Of a DNA stretch of 64,000 nt, positions 36,987 to 48,893 are shown in pieces. The stretch comes from Paramecium pentaurelia. Lineage: Eukaryota > Ciliophora > Oligohymenophorea > Peniculida > Parameciidae. Both the position numbers and the translations under genes were made by a program. The notes beneath the pieces were generated by a model. It was not told the origin of the DNA. It saw only the letters and a list, made by a program, of their open reading frames with translations, and did not search any database. Position 1 is the first letter of the stretch, and each line of letters starts with the position of its first letter. Location: positions 16,120 through 80,119 of the forward strand of contig CAJJDO010000124.1 in the NCBI GenBank assembly GCA_905183005.1, written 5' to 3'.

Positions 36987-38288
36987 TATATTAATTGAGT
37001 AAATGTTTATTACATGCCAATTAAAACATAATTAGAATTGTTTCGAACTTTCTAAATCTTTTTATTGCCATTCATTATTATCTTATTCTTCTATAGAATT
37101 ACCATCAATTCTCATCAAGAACTACACATCTTAACATCTTTTATTAATTTCCTCTTAACCATCATAAATTTATATATAAAAAATAAAAAACTTTACTTTT
37201 TTTTATAATTCTAAATTGATATTTCCATTTAAATAACCTCTCAGAAATTCTTTTGATAATTTTTATAAATAATAAACAATAATAAAGATAAGTAAGTAAA
37301 TACGACTATCAATATTCTATTAATTTATTTAATTCATTTATAATCTAATTTAAATAAATTATTGTAAATGTCTTATACCCTCACCCTAGAGGTTTTATTT
37401 ATACATAATAATATATCATCGTTAATTACAATAAAATTACAAAGAATTCTAGATTAAACTTCTGAAATTTACATTCTATATTTATATATTTATTCAATTA
37501 TAATAATATTTTCAAGAGCTATAATGATATAATATTGTAGTTATTTCTTTAGCTCGGAGCAAATTAAAATGTTATCTTATTTTACATTCATTTATTTTTA
37601 CTTATACAAAGTAATATTTTATATTCTTATTGTATAAAAATTTAAAAACTATATAAATGAAAAATGTAATTTTAGTTATGATTTTCATAATAAAAATTGA
37701 AAATTTGTTGAACTTTTTTCATATTCTTATTTATGATATAAATTTGATATTGAGGTAAACTATTATTTAGGTAATAAAGATTGAAAAAAGTAAAGAAGAT
37801 TGCTTTAACCAATTAGATTAATTTCTTTATTAAAAACGAATAAGAATCATTAGAGTTATTAGAAACATTGATTTAACTAAAATTATCATATTTTTATCCC
37901 TCTCTTTTATTCATATATCTCATACATTAATATCTAAATAAGTTTTTTTTTTTCATTTCTATTCTTAGATAAGACTACATCAAACTTCAAAATTCATTAT
38001 TTATTTCATTAATAATCATTAGATAAGATAGGATTTTATAAGACTTTAGTCATATAAAAAAGAATTTAGTAAGCCTTATTTAATAATAACAATTTAAAGG
38101 ATTTAATTGTAATTTTAAATAAGTTCTATTATGGAAGATTATTAGGATTCAACAAAATGATTTATATTATAACGAAAAATGAATGAAATAGTCTAATTAT
38201 AGATTATTAAATTTAATGAATTGAATATTTATCTTCTCATATTAGTATTATAGAAATAATCTTATTTATTTATTAAAATTTTTGATAA
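36987..38288. other. Long intergenic region
   Basis: 1.3 kb without a confident gene, long for this half of the window. On the minus strand at about 37000-37165 a short frame with a possible 35-nt intron (starting MVKRKLIKDVKM) exists but has no support. The right end of this region is where the left flank of the RSP4/6 segment changes (38,275). Confidence 0.4.
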
Positions 38289-39734
38289 ATGTTAAAAGAG
38301 AAACTGCAAGAAATAAAGGATTCAAATACAAATTTATATTAACATTTGAATAATGTATTGACTAAGATATTATTGGATAATCCAAAAGTATGAATATATT
38401 ATGAGTTATAATTGTAGAATGCTTTTGAATTATTTGAAGATTATTCATTTTAAGTAAAATCAAATGGATTCACATTTGATAAATATAATGAATTTGATAA
38501 TGCAGAAAGAACAAAAGTTACTATGGATTAAGCTATTTAATAAAAGACATTGAAACTAATCAATAAAATTAATCTTGGAACTGATGAAGAACCTTAAGAA
38601 TCAACTTAAACTGGATATTTACCTAATTTAACAGAAGAATCATATTTATATGAATGGGCTGGTATTGGAATTGATGAGAATTATAAAATATTTAAAGCAT
38701 TGACAGTAATTATATTTAATTTAATATATTAGTTATTATCTGTTACTAAATAAGCATCTAAACTTAGATTTTGGGGTAAAATTATGGGAAGAGATAAAGA
38801 TTATTATATTGCTGAAGGAGTTGCTACAAGTACTGTTGAAGATGGTGAATTACCACCTGAAGTTGAACCAAGAGGATCTGGTATTAATACTAAATCATAT
38901 TGGGCATGCACTGATATATTAAATGATAAAGATTGGGTTGAATTACCATTGGTTACACCATAATAAATCAATATATCTAGATAAATTAAATATATGTTTA
39001 CAGGTAATTTAGAAAGTGATGTTATCACTAATCCTTATTTCTTTGGAAAAGAAAAACATTTATTAAAAGCATAAATTGTTAGAATTACATAATCTACTGT
39101 TATTATTCCAAAAGGTTAATATATTTTAAGAGAAGGTGAACCAAGAGAAATAGATCCAGCACCTGAATATAAATTACCAGGATTTCATGATTTAAAAACA
39201 TTAAATGATTGGATGCATTTCAATTAAAATATATTAAATGTAAATTATTTTAATTATTATTATTAATAGTGTGGTAGATTAGTACATTTAATACCATCTG
39301 AATTACCTGAAGGTGTTGAACCAGAAGCTTATTAAAAATAAATAGAAGCTGCTGATCCATTTGAAAATAGATTAAAACCAATTTCAAATGATAAAATATA
39401 AAATAATAAACCAGCTTGGAAAATTAGAATTGTTGGTGATACAACTGATTATAATCCTTTAGCCAAAGACACTAATAATAAAGTTAATAATGGTGTTATT
39501 ATTATTAAATCTTTAGTTTGGCCAGGATTAGTAACTGTCTATTCTGTAATAATCTATTTTAATTTATAATAGAACAAAGTATTATCACAATTATATTATG
39601 GTTATGGATTTAAGGCAACAAATAATCATTTCTATCCTAAATAACCATAATAAGTTTAATAAGAATAACCAGATCTTCCAGAATAACCAGAACCCAATTT
39701 CCCAGCTGAAGTCCCTTAATAACAATAAGATTGA
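38289..39734 (+). CDS. RSPH4A/6A-like: Radial spoke head protein RSP4/RSP6 family (copy 1)
   Basis: ATG 38289, four introns (30, 27, 30, 27 nt), TGA 39732-39734: 443 residues, in frame after splicing. Family landmarks in order: YLPNLTEESYLYEWAGIGI, KLRFWGKIMGRDKDYYIAEG near residues 150-170, PRGSGINTKSYWACTDI, WVELPLVTPQQI, a conserved TGNLES, PAWKIRIVGDT, SLVWPGLVTVY and LYYGYGFK, with an acidic Pro/Gln tail. In Chlamydomonas and mammals these proteins form the spoke head that contacts the central pair and tunes ciliary beating; the assignment to the axoneme is by family. Identical copies at 53055 (cut by a gap) and 54305 are probably the same gene assembled more than once. Confidence 0.9.
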
Positions 39735-39941
39735 TCATTATTATTATTAAATTATGGAATAAGAGGATACACTTTATTTTATATAATTTAATGTAGTCAT
39801 ATATTCGAATGACTTAATTAATCCTAGTTAATTGTAATAGACTTTAAAAAGATATATGAATAATTAATATGATAGAAATAATGCCATTGCTAAATTTTTA
39901 CTAATTTTAGGGTTCATATAATTATATATATATAAGTAATA

Positions 39942-40418
39942 TCAATTTATTTCATTTTCTGAATCTATTTAATTTTCTAAATCTATATCCAAAAGTAATA
40001 AGAGTAGTTATGATAATTATTGAATCAAAAAGATGCTATTTGATACTTCATTACTTTATTTTGGTTATTTAAAAGTGTAAGTTTTCTATTTAGCCAACTA
40101 ACTTTTTTTCCAAATTCGTATGACTTTTGTAAAATCAGCTCTGCATTAAGGACATGTAAGATTCTGTTTTGACCATTATTTAATACATTAGAAACAAAAT
40201 ACATGTTGACAATTTTAAACAATTCCCTTTTTATAAGTAAAATATATTGTTACTTAATCAACTATAGAGGAATAGCAAATACTACAATTTAATTCTGGAT
40301 TTTATAAAATATTTATTACATCATCTTATTCTTTAATTTCCTACTTTCTTATATTTTTTTGGGTTCTTGATGAAGTCTCTTAAGATATTAAATTTTCATT
40401 TATTTTTTATTTACCCAT
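39942..40418 (-). CDS. RING-finger protein (copy 1)
   Basis: ATG 40416-40418 to TGA 39942-39944, 159 codons; a 27-nt stretch (about 40230-40256) may be an in-frame intron, which would leave 149 residues. A C3HC4 RING is clear: LNCSICYSSI, then VQNCQHVFCFQCIKQW and LTCPQCRADF. The N-terminal 50 residues are polar and the C-terminal half is Gln/Lys/Leu-rich. RING proteins of this size are usually E3 ubiquitin ligases; substrate unknown. It converges on RSP4/6, about 207 bp from its stop. The gene is repeated at 55958-56434 and 57047-57523 because of contig overlaps. Confidence 0.75.
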
Positions 40419-40538
40419 ATTTCTATTAATTTATTAATAAATATTTTTTTTTAAAAAAATAATAATTATATCAAGTTCTTTAAATGAAAAATATTAGAAT
40501 TATATGATAAATAATAGAAATAATGTATTTAAATATTA

Positions 40539-40731
40539 TCATTACTATAATGAAGCAAATTTATCAAGTAATTAAGTCATTCCATGTTCAATTGCAAGAT
40601 TCATCATGTCAGCTATTTTGTACTTGGATGAAATCAATTTATCTTCACATTATTTTAATTATGATTCTAATTCTTTGACCCTCTATTTAAATTAATATTA
40701 ACTATTTATTAAGTCATCTAATTATTTCTTT
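40539..40731 (-). CDS. 3' end of coiled-coil gene, cut at contig end
   Basis: Same as the last 64 codons of the gene at 57644-59133, truncated by the N at 40732. Redundant copy. Confidence 0.7.
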
Positions 40732-40732
40732 N
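40732..40732. other. Assembly gap (N)
   Basis: Separates segment D from an unrelated contig that starts inside a sorting nexin gene. Confidence 0.95.
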
Positions 40733-42031
40733 CACCAATCAATATCAATATTACAGAATCGATTGCATCAAAGCACGTTTCTTATAACATCAAAGGAGAA
40801 GATAGAATAGGCCAATTTGAAGCATTGCGTCGTTACAATGACTTTCATGTTCTAAGACTGACTTTATTACAAAGATGGCCAGGATGTTATGTTCCTCCAA
40901 TTCCAGCAAAATAAGCTCTTGTATGATTAGTATTTAATAGTATAGGGAAATAATGAATAAAAAGTAGTAGAGGATCGTAAAAGATTCCTATAATATTTCC
41001 TAGAATAAGTGGCTAAGTTAAGACATATTTACTTCTCTGATGAATTTTAAACGTTTTTAAGAACAAAGAATACTGATATGGAGAAAGTATTATAATATAT
41101 TTGATATAAATAGGCATTACAAGGATTACCAAAATAATCTATATAAGAAGTGTATGAAAAATTTAAGAAAAATTTTCCCCATTTAAATGGAAAAGAGGTG
41201 AATTCAGATTTAGTATTGAAAGTATCTAGTTTTTCCACTTATTTAAATAAAACAACAAAATAATTAGAGAGTCTTAAAGAATAAGTGAAATTATTGGCTA
41301 CAGCAAAGAAATAATATACAGATTAATTTAGTATTACTAATGATATATGTATTTTAGATATAATGACTTAAACTATTGTACCAGAATATGAGAAAAATAT
41401 TTTAATAGAGTATGTTAATCATAAAACAGAGAATTTAATTTTTACAAATCACAATGACGTAAATGTTACCGCAAGAGAAATTGTAATATTGATTTAATAT
41501 TTCAGAAAGATTAAAATGCTTAAACGAATAATTATGATTATCTAGTTGATTTGTTAAGAATTGAATGTAGGGAAGTGGAAGCATTTTAAGAAACATTGAA
41601 ATAAAAAGAATTTGTAGACAATTTGAAAACTTCTGCATAACAAAAATTAAGAGATTAAAATAGTGAACTTGTAAAATTATAAGCTGGAAAAACAACATTT
41701 AAATCCATGTTTTCAAAAGGATCAAATACAGAATAAGCATAGATATTAGAAAAGAAAATTTAAGATGTATAAAATAAATATATTATTTATAGACTTAAAA
41801 TGAAATTAAATTATTAGAAGAACTTTGTATAATGATTACATCCATTTTATGCTTTGATGAAATTGATAGATTCAAAAAGAACAAATAAAATAAATATTAT
41901 GAAATTTTAATTAAAGTTAGCTAATTGGAATAATAACTCAATTAATTAGTATTTATAATATTCAATTATACTAGTACATTAAATTCTGGTCAGAAGTATC
42001 AAAAGGAACAGAAGCAGAAGTAGTTGTTTGA
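40733..42031 (+). CDS. Sorting nexin with PX domain, 5' end missing
   Basis: The frame is already open at the first base after the gap, so the start codon lies beyond it. It ends at TGA 42029-42031 after about five short introns. The PX domain is recognisable by EDRIGQFEALRRYNDFHVLR, where R-R-Y-x-D-F binds phosphoinositide, followed by RWPGCYVPPIPAK, the conserved Pro-rich loop, and KRFLQYFLEQVAKLRHIYFSDEF. The C-terminal 280 residues are helical and Lys/Glu/Gln-rich, as expected of a Vps5/SNX1-type BAR region (YLVDLLRIECREVEAFQETL, KFWSEVSKG). Such proteins act on endosomes, often with retromer. The missing N-terminus is the only defect seen. Confidence 0.85.
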
Positions 42032-42191
42032 AAAAATAAAAATATAAATAAAAAATATAATATTTTTATAAAAATATAAATTTTCAACTTTTAATAATAA
42101 TATAAATTTTGATCAAATCTTATTATATAAATTTAATTTGATATATTCAAAACCTAAGAATATTTGTAAATCTTATATATTAAAAATAAAA

Positions 42192-42577
42192 ATGCAATAA
42201 TAACAAAGTTAAGAAAATTAAGAATAAGTAAATTTAGAATAAAAAACACTCATTGATGAATGTGAAATCTGTTTATAAGAAATCAAAAGTAAAGGTGTTT
42301 TCAAAAAATGTAAACATTACTTTTGTATTAATTGTGTGTTGAATTGGACTTTACATTAGAAATCATGTCCTAAATGTAGATGTAAAGTTTCAAGTATTAT
42401 AAAAATTTCTATAAGAAAATATCCTCGTTCAATTAAAAAAAAAACATCTAGTAAGTATCATGAATATTTTAAGAATAAATCATCTATTTGTCTAATTCTG
42501 AAAGTGAAAGTAGTGATTCAGATTATATTCCTATTAACACATTTGTTGGGAAATATGGACCTGAAGATTTTCTATGA
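42192..42577 (+). CDS. Small RING-finger protein
   Basis: ATG 42192, one 23-nt intron, TGA 42575-42577: 120 residues. A compact C3HC4 RING spans residues 24-66: DECEICLQEI, FKKCKHYFCINCVLNW and KSCPKCRCKV. A basic stretch follows (IRKYPRSIKKK), then an acidic Ser-rich segment (SNSESESSDSD) and the end KYGPEDFL. Likely an E3 ubiquitin ligase by family; no membrane segment. The intron is needed to reach the acidic tail: unspliced reading continues in a poor frame. Tandem with the sorting nexin, 160 bp upstream. Confidence 0.75.
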
Positions 42578-42925
42578 AATATAAATTTAAATATATTATA
42601 AAATTAATTTACCGCTTAATCAATTAACCTCATTATTTTATTGATTTTTTATTAATAGTAATTAATAATTTAAAATATAATATATTAACTTAGTTTTATA
42701 ATATTTTTTAGAATTAGTTTTCTATTTTGATTTATCACATCAAAATTATTAAAGACTAAATTTTTTTTCAAATTAAAATATTTTAATGTCACTCATATTT
42801 TTTAGAACTAAATCCTTATTATATTAACAATTTAATAAAAATACTTAAATAAATTAATAATAATATTTTGATAGAAGTTTTATCTTGTTTTTATAAATAT
42901 TATTAAATATTATTAAAGTTTATAC

Positions 42926-44835
42926 ATGAATCCTTCTCTAGTAAAAATATAGTAAATTTAGGCTTAAAAATTTAAGAATTTTTGTCAAACTATTGATTTA
43001 TATGGTGCTTATCCAAGTCTATTGATATTTGGAAATTAAAAATATTCAAGTATCCTTGGAGTTCTCTTTACTTTGTTAGCATCAACATTGACATTTGCTT
43101 ATTTAGTACAATAGGTCTAAGAATTAGTCTACAAACAGCTCCCATAAACAATTTTATCGGAACACTTAGTCTCAGAAACATCTGTAAGTTTAAATAATAT
43201 TATATATAGCCATTTCCATTATAATCTCAAAATTTTACTTTAGCAGTGTCAGTTGGTAATATATAATCAAATCCATTGAAAACTATTAATAAATACTTTA
43301 CAATTTCAGTTGAAAATTGCTAAAGAATACGACAACTTAATACAACTACAAATAAAATTGATGTCATTAATACGTATTCTTGAAAAATGATTAGTATAGA
43401 TGTGTTACTTACCCTATAGAAGCATGCAGTTCTGAAAATTTTGGAACAGAGTTGTAAAAAGAATATTTCAGTAAAATTCGATTAGGAACAGTTTAATGTA
43501 TTAAGAAAGAAATATTAGAAAGAAATCCTCCGGTAATTATATATATATTATATTGAGATACTATAAGGAATTATTTCAGGAAATATATATTAGTATATTT
43601 CTATAAAATTTTCAGCTTGCAAAAATAGTACAGAAAAATAAGATTGTGCAACAATGGATTAGATAAATGAAGAATTAATGAATGGATATTATGTAGTTCA
43701 TATGAGTGATTCTTTGATTTAAATGAGTAATCCAGAGAATATTTAACAGAATTTCATAAAAATGTAATTTACATCATTCTCAATCTCAACATCTAAAATT
43801 ATATACTCTGGATTTAGGATTATTGAATCAATTACTGATAATGGTGTACTGACTAACAATATTGTAGAAGATCAATTTTTAGTACAATAGTACTTTTAAG
43901 AATCATCTTCTAATTATAATTAAGATTATTTAGTTAATCATTTTATAATTATAGACAACAAATATACTAGCTATTAAAGATCTTATATTAAATTAACAAC
44001 TATCTTAAGTAAGATTGGAGGTCTATGGTAATTAATATTTATAATTTTTGGGATTATTACAAAACCATTTATTTAAACTGAAATGAGAATTAATTTAGCA
44101 AATAAATTATTTAGATTTTAATCAGAATTAAATGATCTTACTTAGAATGTAAAAAAAGATAATAGTACAAATAAGAATTTAGATAAATATATTTTAAATT
44201 CAGGATCTAAATTACCTAATTCAGTATTTGATATTCTAAAATTCATATTTGGATGTCATAAGAACAGAATAAAATCATTGAATTTGGCAAATTAGAGAAT
44301 TTAAGAAAATTTAGATATAGTTAAAATAATGAGAATATTTTAAGAATTTGATAATCTAAAACAAATTTTATTGACATTTAATTAAAGAATTTTATTTGAT
44401 CTTATTCCAACTCCTTTGATAAATGGATAATTAGATAATAAAATGAAATAAAATTAACATTCTAATAAACCAATAATTATTGATAATACTTAATAATAAA
44501 ATAAAAATTATTAAGATAGATTTATTGAAGCTTATAAATCATTTTTTTAGATTTAAATTATGTCTGAAATGAATGAAAATATTGGATAAAAAATAGTTAA
44601 ATGTTTAGATTAAGAAATGATTAAAGTATTTTATGAATATCAATCAGATACTGAATCAAGATAATTTTAATTTGAAGATAGAAAATCTAAAAATACAGTT
44701 GATAGAAATTATCAAGATTTTGAATCTAAATTAAGTGTTTCTCCTAATAATTCAAATATTTAAGAGGTTTAAACAGTTAAAATCTTTCTCAATAATTAAT
44801 ATAATAGAAGAAAATTTGATAATTTATAAGTTTGA
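42926..44835 (+). CDS. Two-pass membrane protein, ciliate family of unknown function
   Basis: ATG 42926, introns of 26, 26 and 25 nt, TGA 44833-44835: 610 residues. One transmembrane segment near residues 50-68 (ILGVLFTLLASTLTFAYLV) and a second near 350-370 (GLWQLIFIIFGIIT) enclose about 280 residues with several Cys (CQRIRQ, CVTYPIEACS, SACKNS), probably lumenal or extracellular. The 240-residue C-terminal part is Lys/Asn/Gln-rich and cytosolic by the positive-inside rule. The two-TM, Cys-containing ectodomain layout recalls proteins found in ciliate genomes as multi-copy families, but I cannot assign a function. Confidence 0.6.
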
Positions 44836-45719
44836 TAAATCATGTATAAATACACTATATATTGTACTATATTTTATCATTATATATAATTTAATAGATA
44901 TTTAGCAAATCTATTTTTTGAGTAATTTTATAAATTATAAATAGTAATTAAGATTTGAATGATAATCATAAATAAAAGTTTTACTAAAACTGCTTTTTCA
45001 TTTTGCTTACATTTCCTAAGAATACTTCTTTAGGAAATCTATTTTTGGTTACTATATCTATTTATTTTCCAAATGTCTAAAGGAATGGATCTTAATTTAT
45101 TGGATGCATAGGAGGCAAGAATTTTTGTTTTTTTTAAGAATTGTCACAAAAAATTGAGAAATTATTTGATTATTATTCTCCTTTTTAATACTAACAGTGA
45201 TCAGTTTCATTATTACTATCATCATTAATCAAATTAGGTTGACTATTATTATATATTTGATCTTTGTTATGAATACTAAAGGCTCTAGGTTTAGTTATAT
45301 AAGTTTTTCTTTCTTATTGTTAACTAAATTATCTTGTTTTTCGAATTTAATACAATTAGTTTTTAAGATGTTCTTAACGTTAAATAAATTACAATAACTA
45401 TGTTGTGATTTTTAATTACCTAGCATTATTTGACTACTAATTTAGATTAGTAAGTTGAGATGGACATTGAATAATCATTCTAAATGTAATTAGTTTATTG
45501 AGAAGGGTTTCTTATCTATTTATTATCATGAAGAGATTTATCTTACATTATAAGATGAATAAAATAAGAAATAATTAATTGGAATTGTAATTAAATAATG
45601 AAATGATGATGAAATAAGTAATGAATATTTATAATTAAATTGTTATGGAATCGTAATTGAAATAAAATTAAATGAAATAAAATAATAAATTATATATAAT
45701 AAATATATATATATATATA
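44836..45719. other. Intergenic, two weak small ORFs
   Basis: About 880 bp. A 47-codon minus-strand frame (44966-45109) and an overlapping plus-strand frame from 45076 are the only candidates. The rest is AT-rich, ending in a TA-repeat just before the next start codon. Confidence 0.4.
44966..45109 (-). CDS. Possible 47-aa small protein
   Basis: ATG 45107-45109 to TGA 44966-44968 with Gln mostly TAA/TAG, as in real genes here. The sequence MHPINQDPFLQTFG then a KNRFPKEVFLGN segment looks protein-like, but the length gives little support and a plus-strand frame overlaps it. Confidence 0.3.
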
Positions 45720-46361
45720 ATGTCTTACAAATTCATTTTAAGCAATAAGAATCAGTATTCTAAGGATCGCAATGTTAATATAGATTATAGTCCTGTTTTT
45801 AATATGTATAAAGAATAAATTATATTAATTTAGATAGTTGTAATAAAAATTGAATATATTTCCAATTTTCAATGATGATCATTAATTTACAACTCCTGGA
45901 TTTATTATTGAATATGAGAAAGTATATATATAATTTATATATTAAATTTAGCCTGCATATGAAAGCAATTTAAACTATCATTAACAATTATTTAATCAAA
46001 AAATTGAATAAATAAAAATAAAAAATAAATAATTGGTATAATTCATAATGATTATTTTAGTTGATTCCAAAACCAAAACATCGAGTTTAGATTTGCTCAG
46101 TTTGTAAAACTAAATATACAGATTACTTAACTGTATTAATAAAGAAATTAAATTAATTAGCATACTTAATCAAATTTACATAAAAAGTTGTTCTTAGCAT
46201 CTCCATATATTAAGAAAATTGAGAAAATTTAAAATGATTTGAATTAATAATTATCAAATTATAATTCTTAATCAACAGATACAGAAGATGCTTCATTATT
46301 AGAATAAAGTAATAGAAAGAAAATTAAAATGGATATATCCTAAATGATTTCAAATTACTGA
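45720..46361 (+). CDS. DBF4-type zinc finger protein
   Basis: ATG 45720, introns of 28, 30, 25 and 28 nt, TGA 46359-46361: 176 residues. After splicing, residues about 100-125 read CSVCKTKYTDYLTHTQSNLH, i.e. C-x2-C-x9-H-x5-H, the DBF4-type zinc finger. FTTPGFIIEYEK about 45 residues earlier may correspond to a short conserved segment. In yeast and animals Dbf4 activates Cdc7 kinase at replication origins. This protein is much smaller than Dbf4 and I see no BRCT motif, so it could be a reduced regulator or another protein with the same finger. The start codon follows a TA-repeat directly. Confidence 0.65.
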
Positions 46362-46391
46362 ATGATAAAAATGTATTTATTATTGTAAAAT

Positions 46392-46737
46392 TCATTTTTA
46401 TTATTATTATAATTATTTTCTAGTTTCTTCCATTTTTTATCTATAAATTCTTTTTTATCTTTCAATCTAAATTTTTTAATACTATATAATTTACATATTC
46501 AGGTCTAATTTCTTCTTTTATAGGATTCTCAGTTTTAAATTCTGAAATTTTCATACCTGATTTTTATTCAAATTCTTGAATTCTTTCAGCTGCAATCTAA
46601 TCCATATATTTAACATTATAATAAACATAATAACCACTAAATGCAAATAAGGTTCCTATTATAATAATTGCAAACTATTTTGGAGAATTATTTTATTTTT
46701 ATTATGAGAAATGTTAAACACTTTTATAATGTTTCAT
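46392..46737 (-). CDS. Small single-pass membrane protein (105 aa), unrecognised
   Basis: ATG 46735-46737, one 28-nt intron, TGA 46392-46394. A basic/Gln-rich N-terminus (about 22 residues) precedes one transmembrane segment (FAIIIIGTLFAFSGYYVYY). A charged helical tail follows, with QIAAERIQEFEQKSG and a Gln/Lys-rich end. Topology and size resemble small mitochondrial inner-membrane assembly or subunit proteins, but no motif confirms that. Its stop is 30 bp from the convergent DBF4-type gene, and its start is about 65 bp from the stop of the next minus-strand gene. Confidence 0.5.
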
Positions 46738-46802
46738 AAGGTATTTTTATTTATCAAATAACCTTAATTAAATATATTAATATGAATGTTTGTTTAGTAC
46801 AA

Positions 46803-47762
46803 TCATTAAAAAAAATAAGGATGTCTTAAAGCATCATTGCAATTGATTCTTTTTGATGGACTAAAAACAAAGATCTTAGACAATAAATCAATTAATAATG
46901 GATCAGTTTTCTAATTCAAAACAATATAAATAAATATCATACTTAATTTCTTTGATTATAAATTAGGAATATAAAATTAACATCCCAATTCAGCCTTTTC
47001 TAATTCATTAGGAGTACCTAACAATTTACATATTTCTACTATCTAATCAACAGTATTCTGTCCAAAAAATAATTATTTACCTAATTCCAATTCAGCCAAT
47101 ATACAACCAGCTGCCCATATATCAATTTTAGTATTATAAAATATTTAACCAAATAGTAATTCAGGTGCTCTATATGCTCTAGAACATACATAACTCAAAC
47201 TCTTAGATCCATCCATTTTTTTTGCACTACCAAAATCAGCTAGATATATGTTTCCACTTTAATACAAAATATTTGCTGGTTTAAGATCTCTATGCATAAT
47301 ATTTTATGATTCTAAATATTCTAATGCTTAAAATAATTATTTAGCCACTCTTTTTAATGGAACTCTAATTGCATTTTTCAGATTTCCTTAATATAAATCC
47401 ATAACTAAATGTAAATATTTAGCCTTATTTTCAACAGTATAATAATGATCACGTAAAGGTACAATATGTGGATGATGCATATTCATATGTATTTCTAATT
47501 CTCTATTTATTTATTTCGGATCTTGCAGTACTTTCTTCATTGCATAATAACCACCATGCAATTTATCTTCAACAATAAATATAGTACTATAACTACCCTA
47601 TCCAATCTATTCTAAAATTTAATATTTATTTGATTTATTAATATTTTAATTATTAAGAGTCATGTATTTAGGTATTAAACATCTTTCTTGAGATGTTGAC
47701 AATTAATGTTTATCATTGGGAGTTACTCTTCTTTTTTTTGATTTATTTTAATTCAATTGCAT
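46803..47762 (-). CDS. GSK3-like: GSK3/shaggy-type serine/threonine kinase
   Basis: Intronless, 319 residues, ATG 47760-47762 to TGA 46803-46805. All kinase landmarks are present: IGQGSYSTIFIVED (Gly loop), YAMKKVLQDPKQINREL (catalytic Lys and Glu, with the GSK3-typical VLQD..x.NREL), NIMHRDLKPANILY, ADFGSAKKM, then SLSYVCSRAYRAPELLFG. The SY.CSR.YRAPE activation segment is diagnostic of GSK3, with the regulatory Tyr kept. IDIWAAGCILAELELGKQLF and LLGTPNE follow. GSK3 phosphorylates primed substrates in many pathways. It lacks an N-terminal extension with an obvious Ser9-type site. Confidence 0.85.
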
Positions 47763-47966
47763 ATATTTATATATATATATATATTTATTTATTTTCTTAA
47801 TGAAATTCAATTATTTTTATACTTATTCTATATAATGATTGTATATCAAATTATAATGAATCTCTGATTATAATCATGTAAATTAAGAAAAATAGATGAA
47901 GATAATACAGATATTATTTATATATATAATTTAGATGATCCATAACACAAACCATTTTTAATTAAA

Positions 47967-48628
47967 TGTTATCCTCTAGATTGTTTAAATATAAAAGTGA
48001 TAAGCAATGTATAATACTATTCTTTGATAAAAATAATAGTAGACTAGAATTTAGAGTGCAATTAAATTTTATATATGTATTGAAAATAATATAATAGTGT
48101 ATCATAACAATCCTAAAATATATTTGAAAATTTAATAAATAATGCAAAATACTTTTATGAAATGATTTATTGCAATTTAGATAAATCAAAACTTCATTTT
48201 TTATTAGCAATAATTACTATAAGTTATTAATTCAACTATGAACTACTTTCAATTGTAACCTTAATTTAATTTAATAATTTGAGATGAAGAAAAGAAGTAA
48301 GTTCACTTAATTATAGAATTTAGTTGAATTTGTACAAAATTTAACATTATTATATTAAAATTTATTTAGTGAATAAAAATACTCTTTTGAGAAAATAGAA
48401 ATTATTGAGGAAATTTAAATAAGTCAAATTATTTTTAATTGTTAATCAAAATTGGTTTTGCTTTAGAATATTAATTATTTAGAAGTGTTTATCAAAGTTT
48501 GTAAAGAAAAATGTAAAATTGTTGAAGAAAGCAAGCGTTCTTAGAAATAACAATTAAACATCAAGTCTAATGATTTTATTAATTTAATTCAGTCTGATTA
48601 AATTCAGTATATTATAATATTAAATTGA
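47967..48628 (+). CDS. Hypothetical multi-exon protein
   Basis: From an ATG at 47967 (MLSSRLFKYKSDKQ) open exons run to TGA 48626-48628. A 29-nt intron joins LLSI to MKKRSKFTQLQNLVEF, and the final exon is a clean helical, Lys/Glu/Gln-rich sequence (FEKIEIIEEIQISQIIFNCQ, VCKEKCKIVEESKRSQ). Between about 48085 and 48120 one phase change could not be explained with a normal intron, so the 5' structure is uncertain; an upstream exon around 47900-47960 is also possible. No domain is recognised. Confidence 0.4.
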
Positions 48629-48893
48629 GTGTATATAATTAAATAGGAAGTGTTAAGATACAAATAGTAATATATTTAAAAACAACAAATTGAGAGATAA
48701 TTTCGAAATTATGTTAAAATAGTATTGAAATTATAAATATAGGATAATGGGATAAGAAATGGAAAAGAATTTGTAAATCTCCAAAAGAATTATAATTAAA
48801 TTATATTAAAATGATAAAATCTTATTTAATAAAAAAAATAGAGATAAATAGGGGAATTATAACTTAATTATTATTATTTAATTAATATTATTG

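Larger units (their letters stand above)
38275..40731. repeat. Segment D, first copy (RSP4/6-RING, 2,457 bp)
   Basis: Same sequence as 54291-56747 (offset 16016). Its first 1,249 bp also occur at 53041-54289. The left flank here differs from that at 53041, while the contig at 54291 starts exactly at the point of divergence. Confidence 0.9.

Noticed and set aside
40025..40222. 65-residue frame beginning MFKIVNMYFV inside the RING gene
   Set aside because: It is a shadow frame; the neighbouring phase on the same strand encodes a full C3HC4 RING with start and TGA.
45197..45397. Hydrophobic 66-residue plus-strand frame
   Set aside because: Composition fits AT-rich chance hydrophobic translation; no TAA/TAG-Gln, no domain, no intron structure.
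45700..45720. TA-repeat as origin or telomere-addition site
   Set aside because: Short AT runs are everywhere here; no C4A2/C3A3 telomeric repeat is present at any junction.
47962..48210. 82-residue minus-strand frame
   Set aside because: Overlaps plus-strand exons with better coding character; low-complexity hydrophobic shadow.
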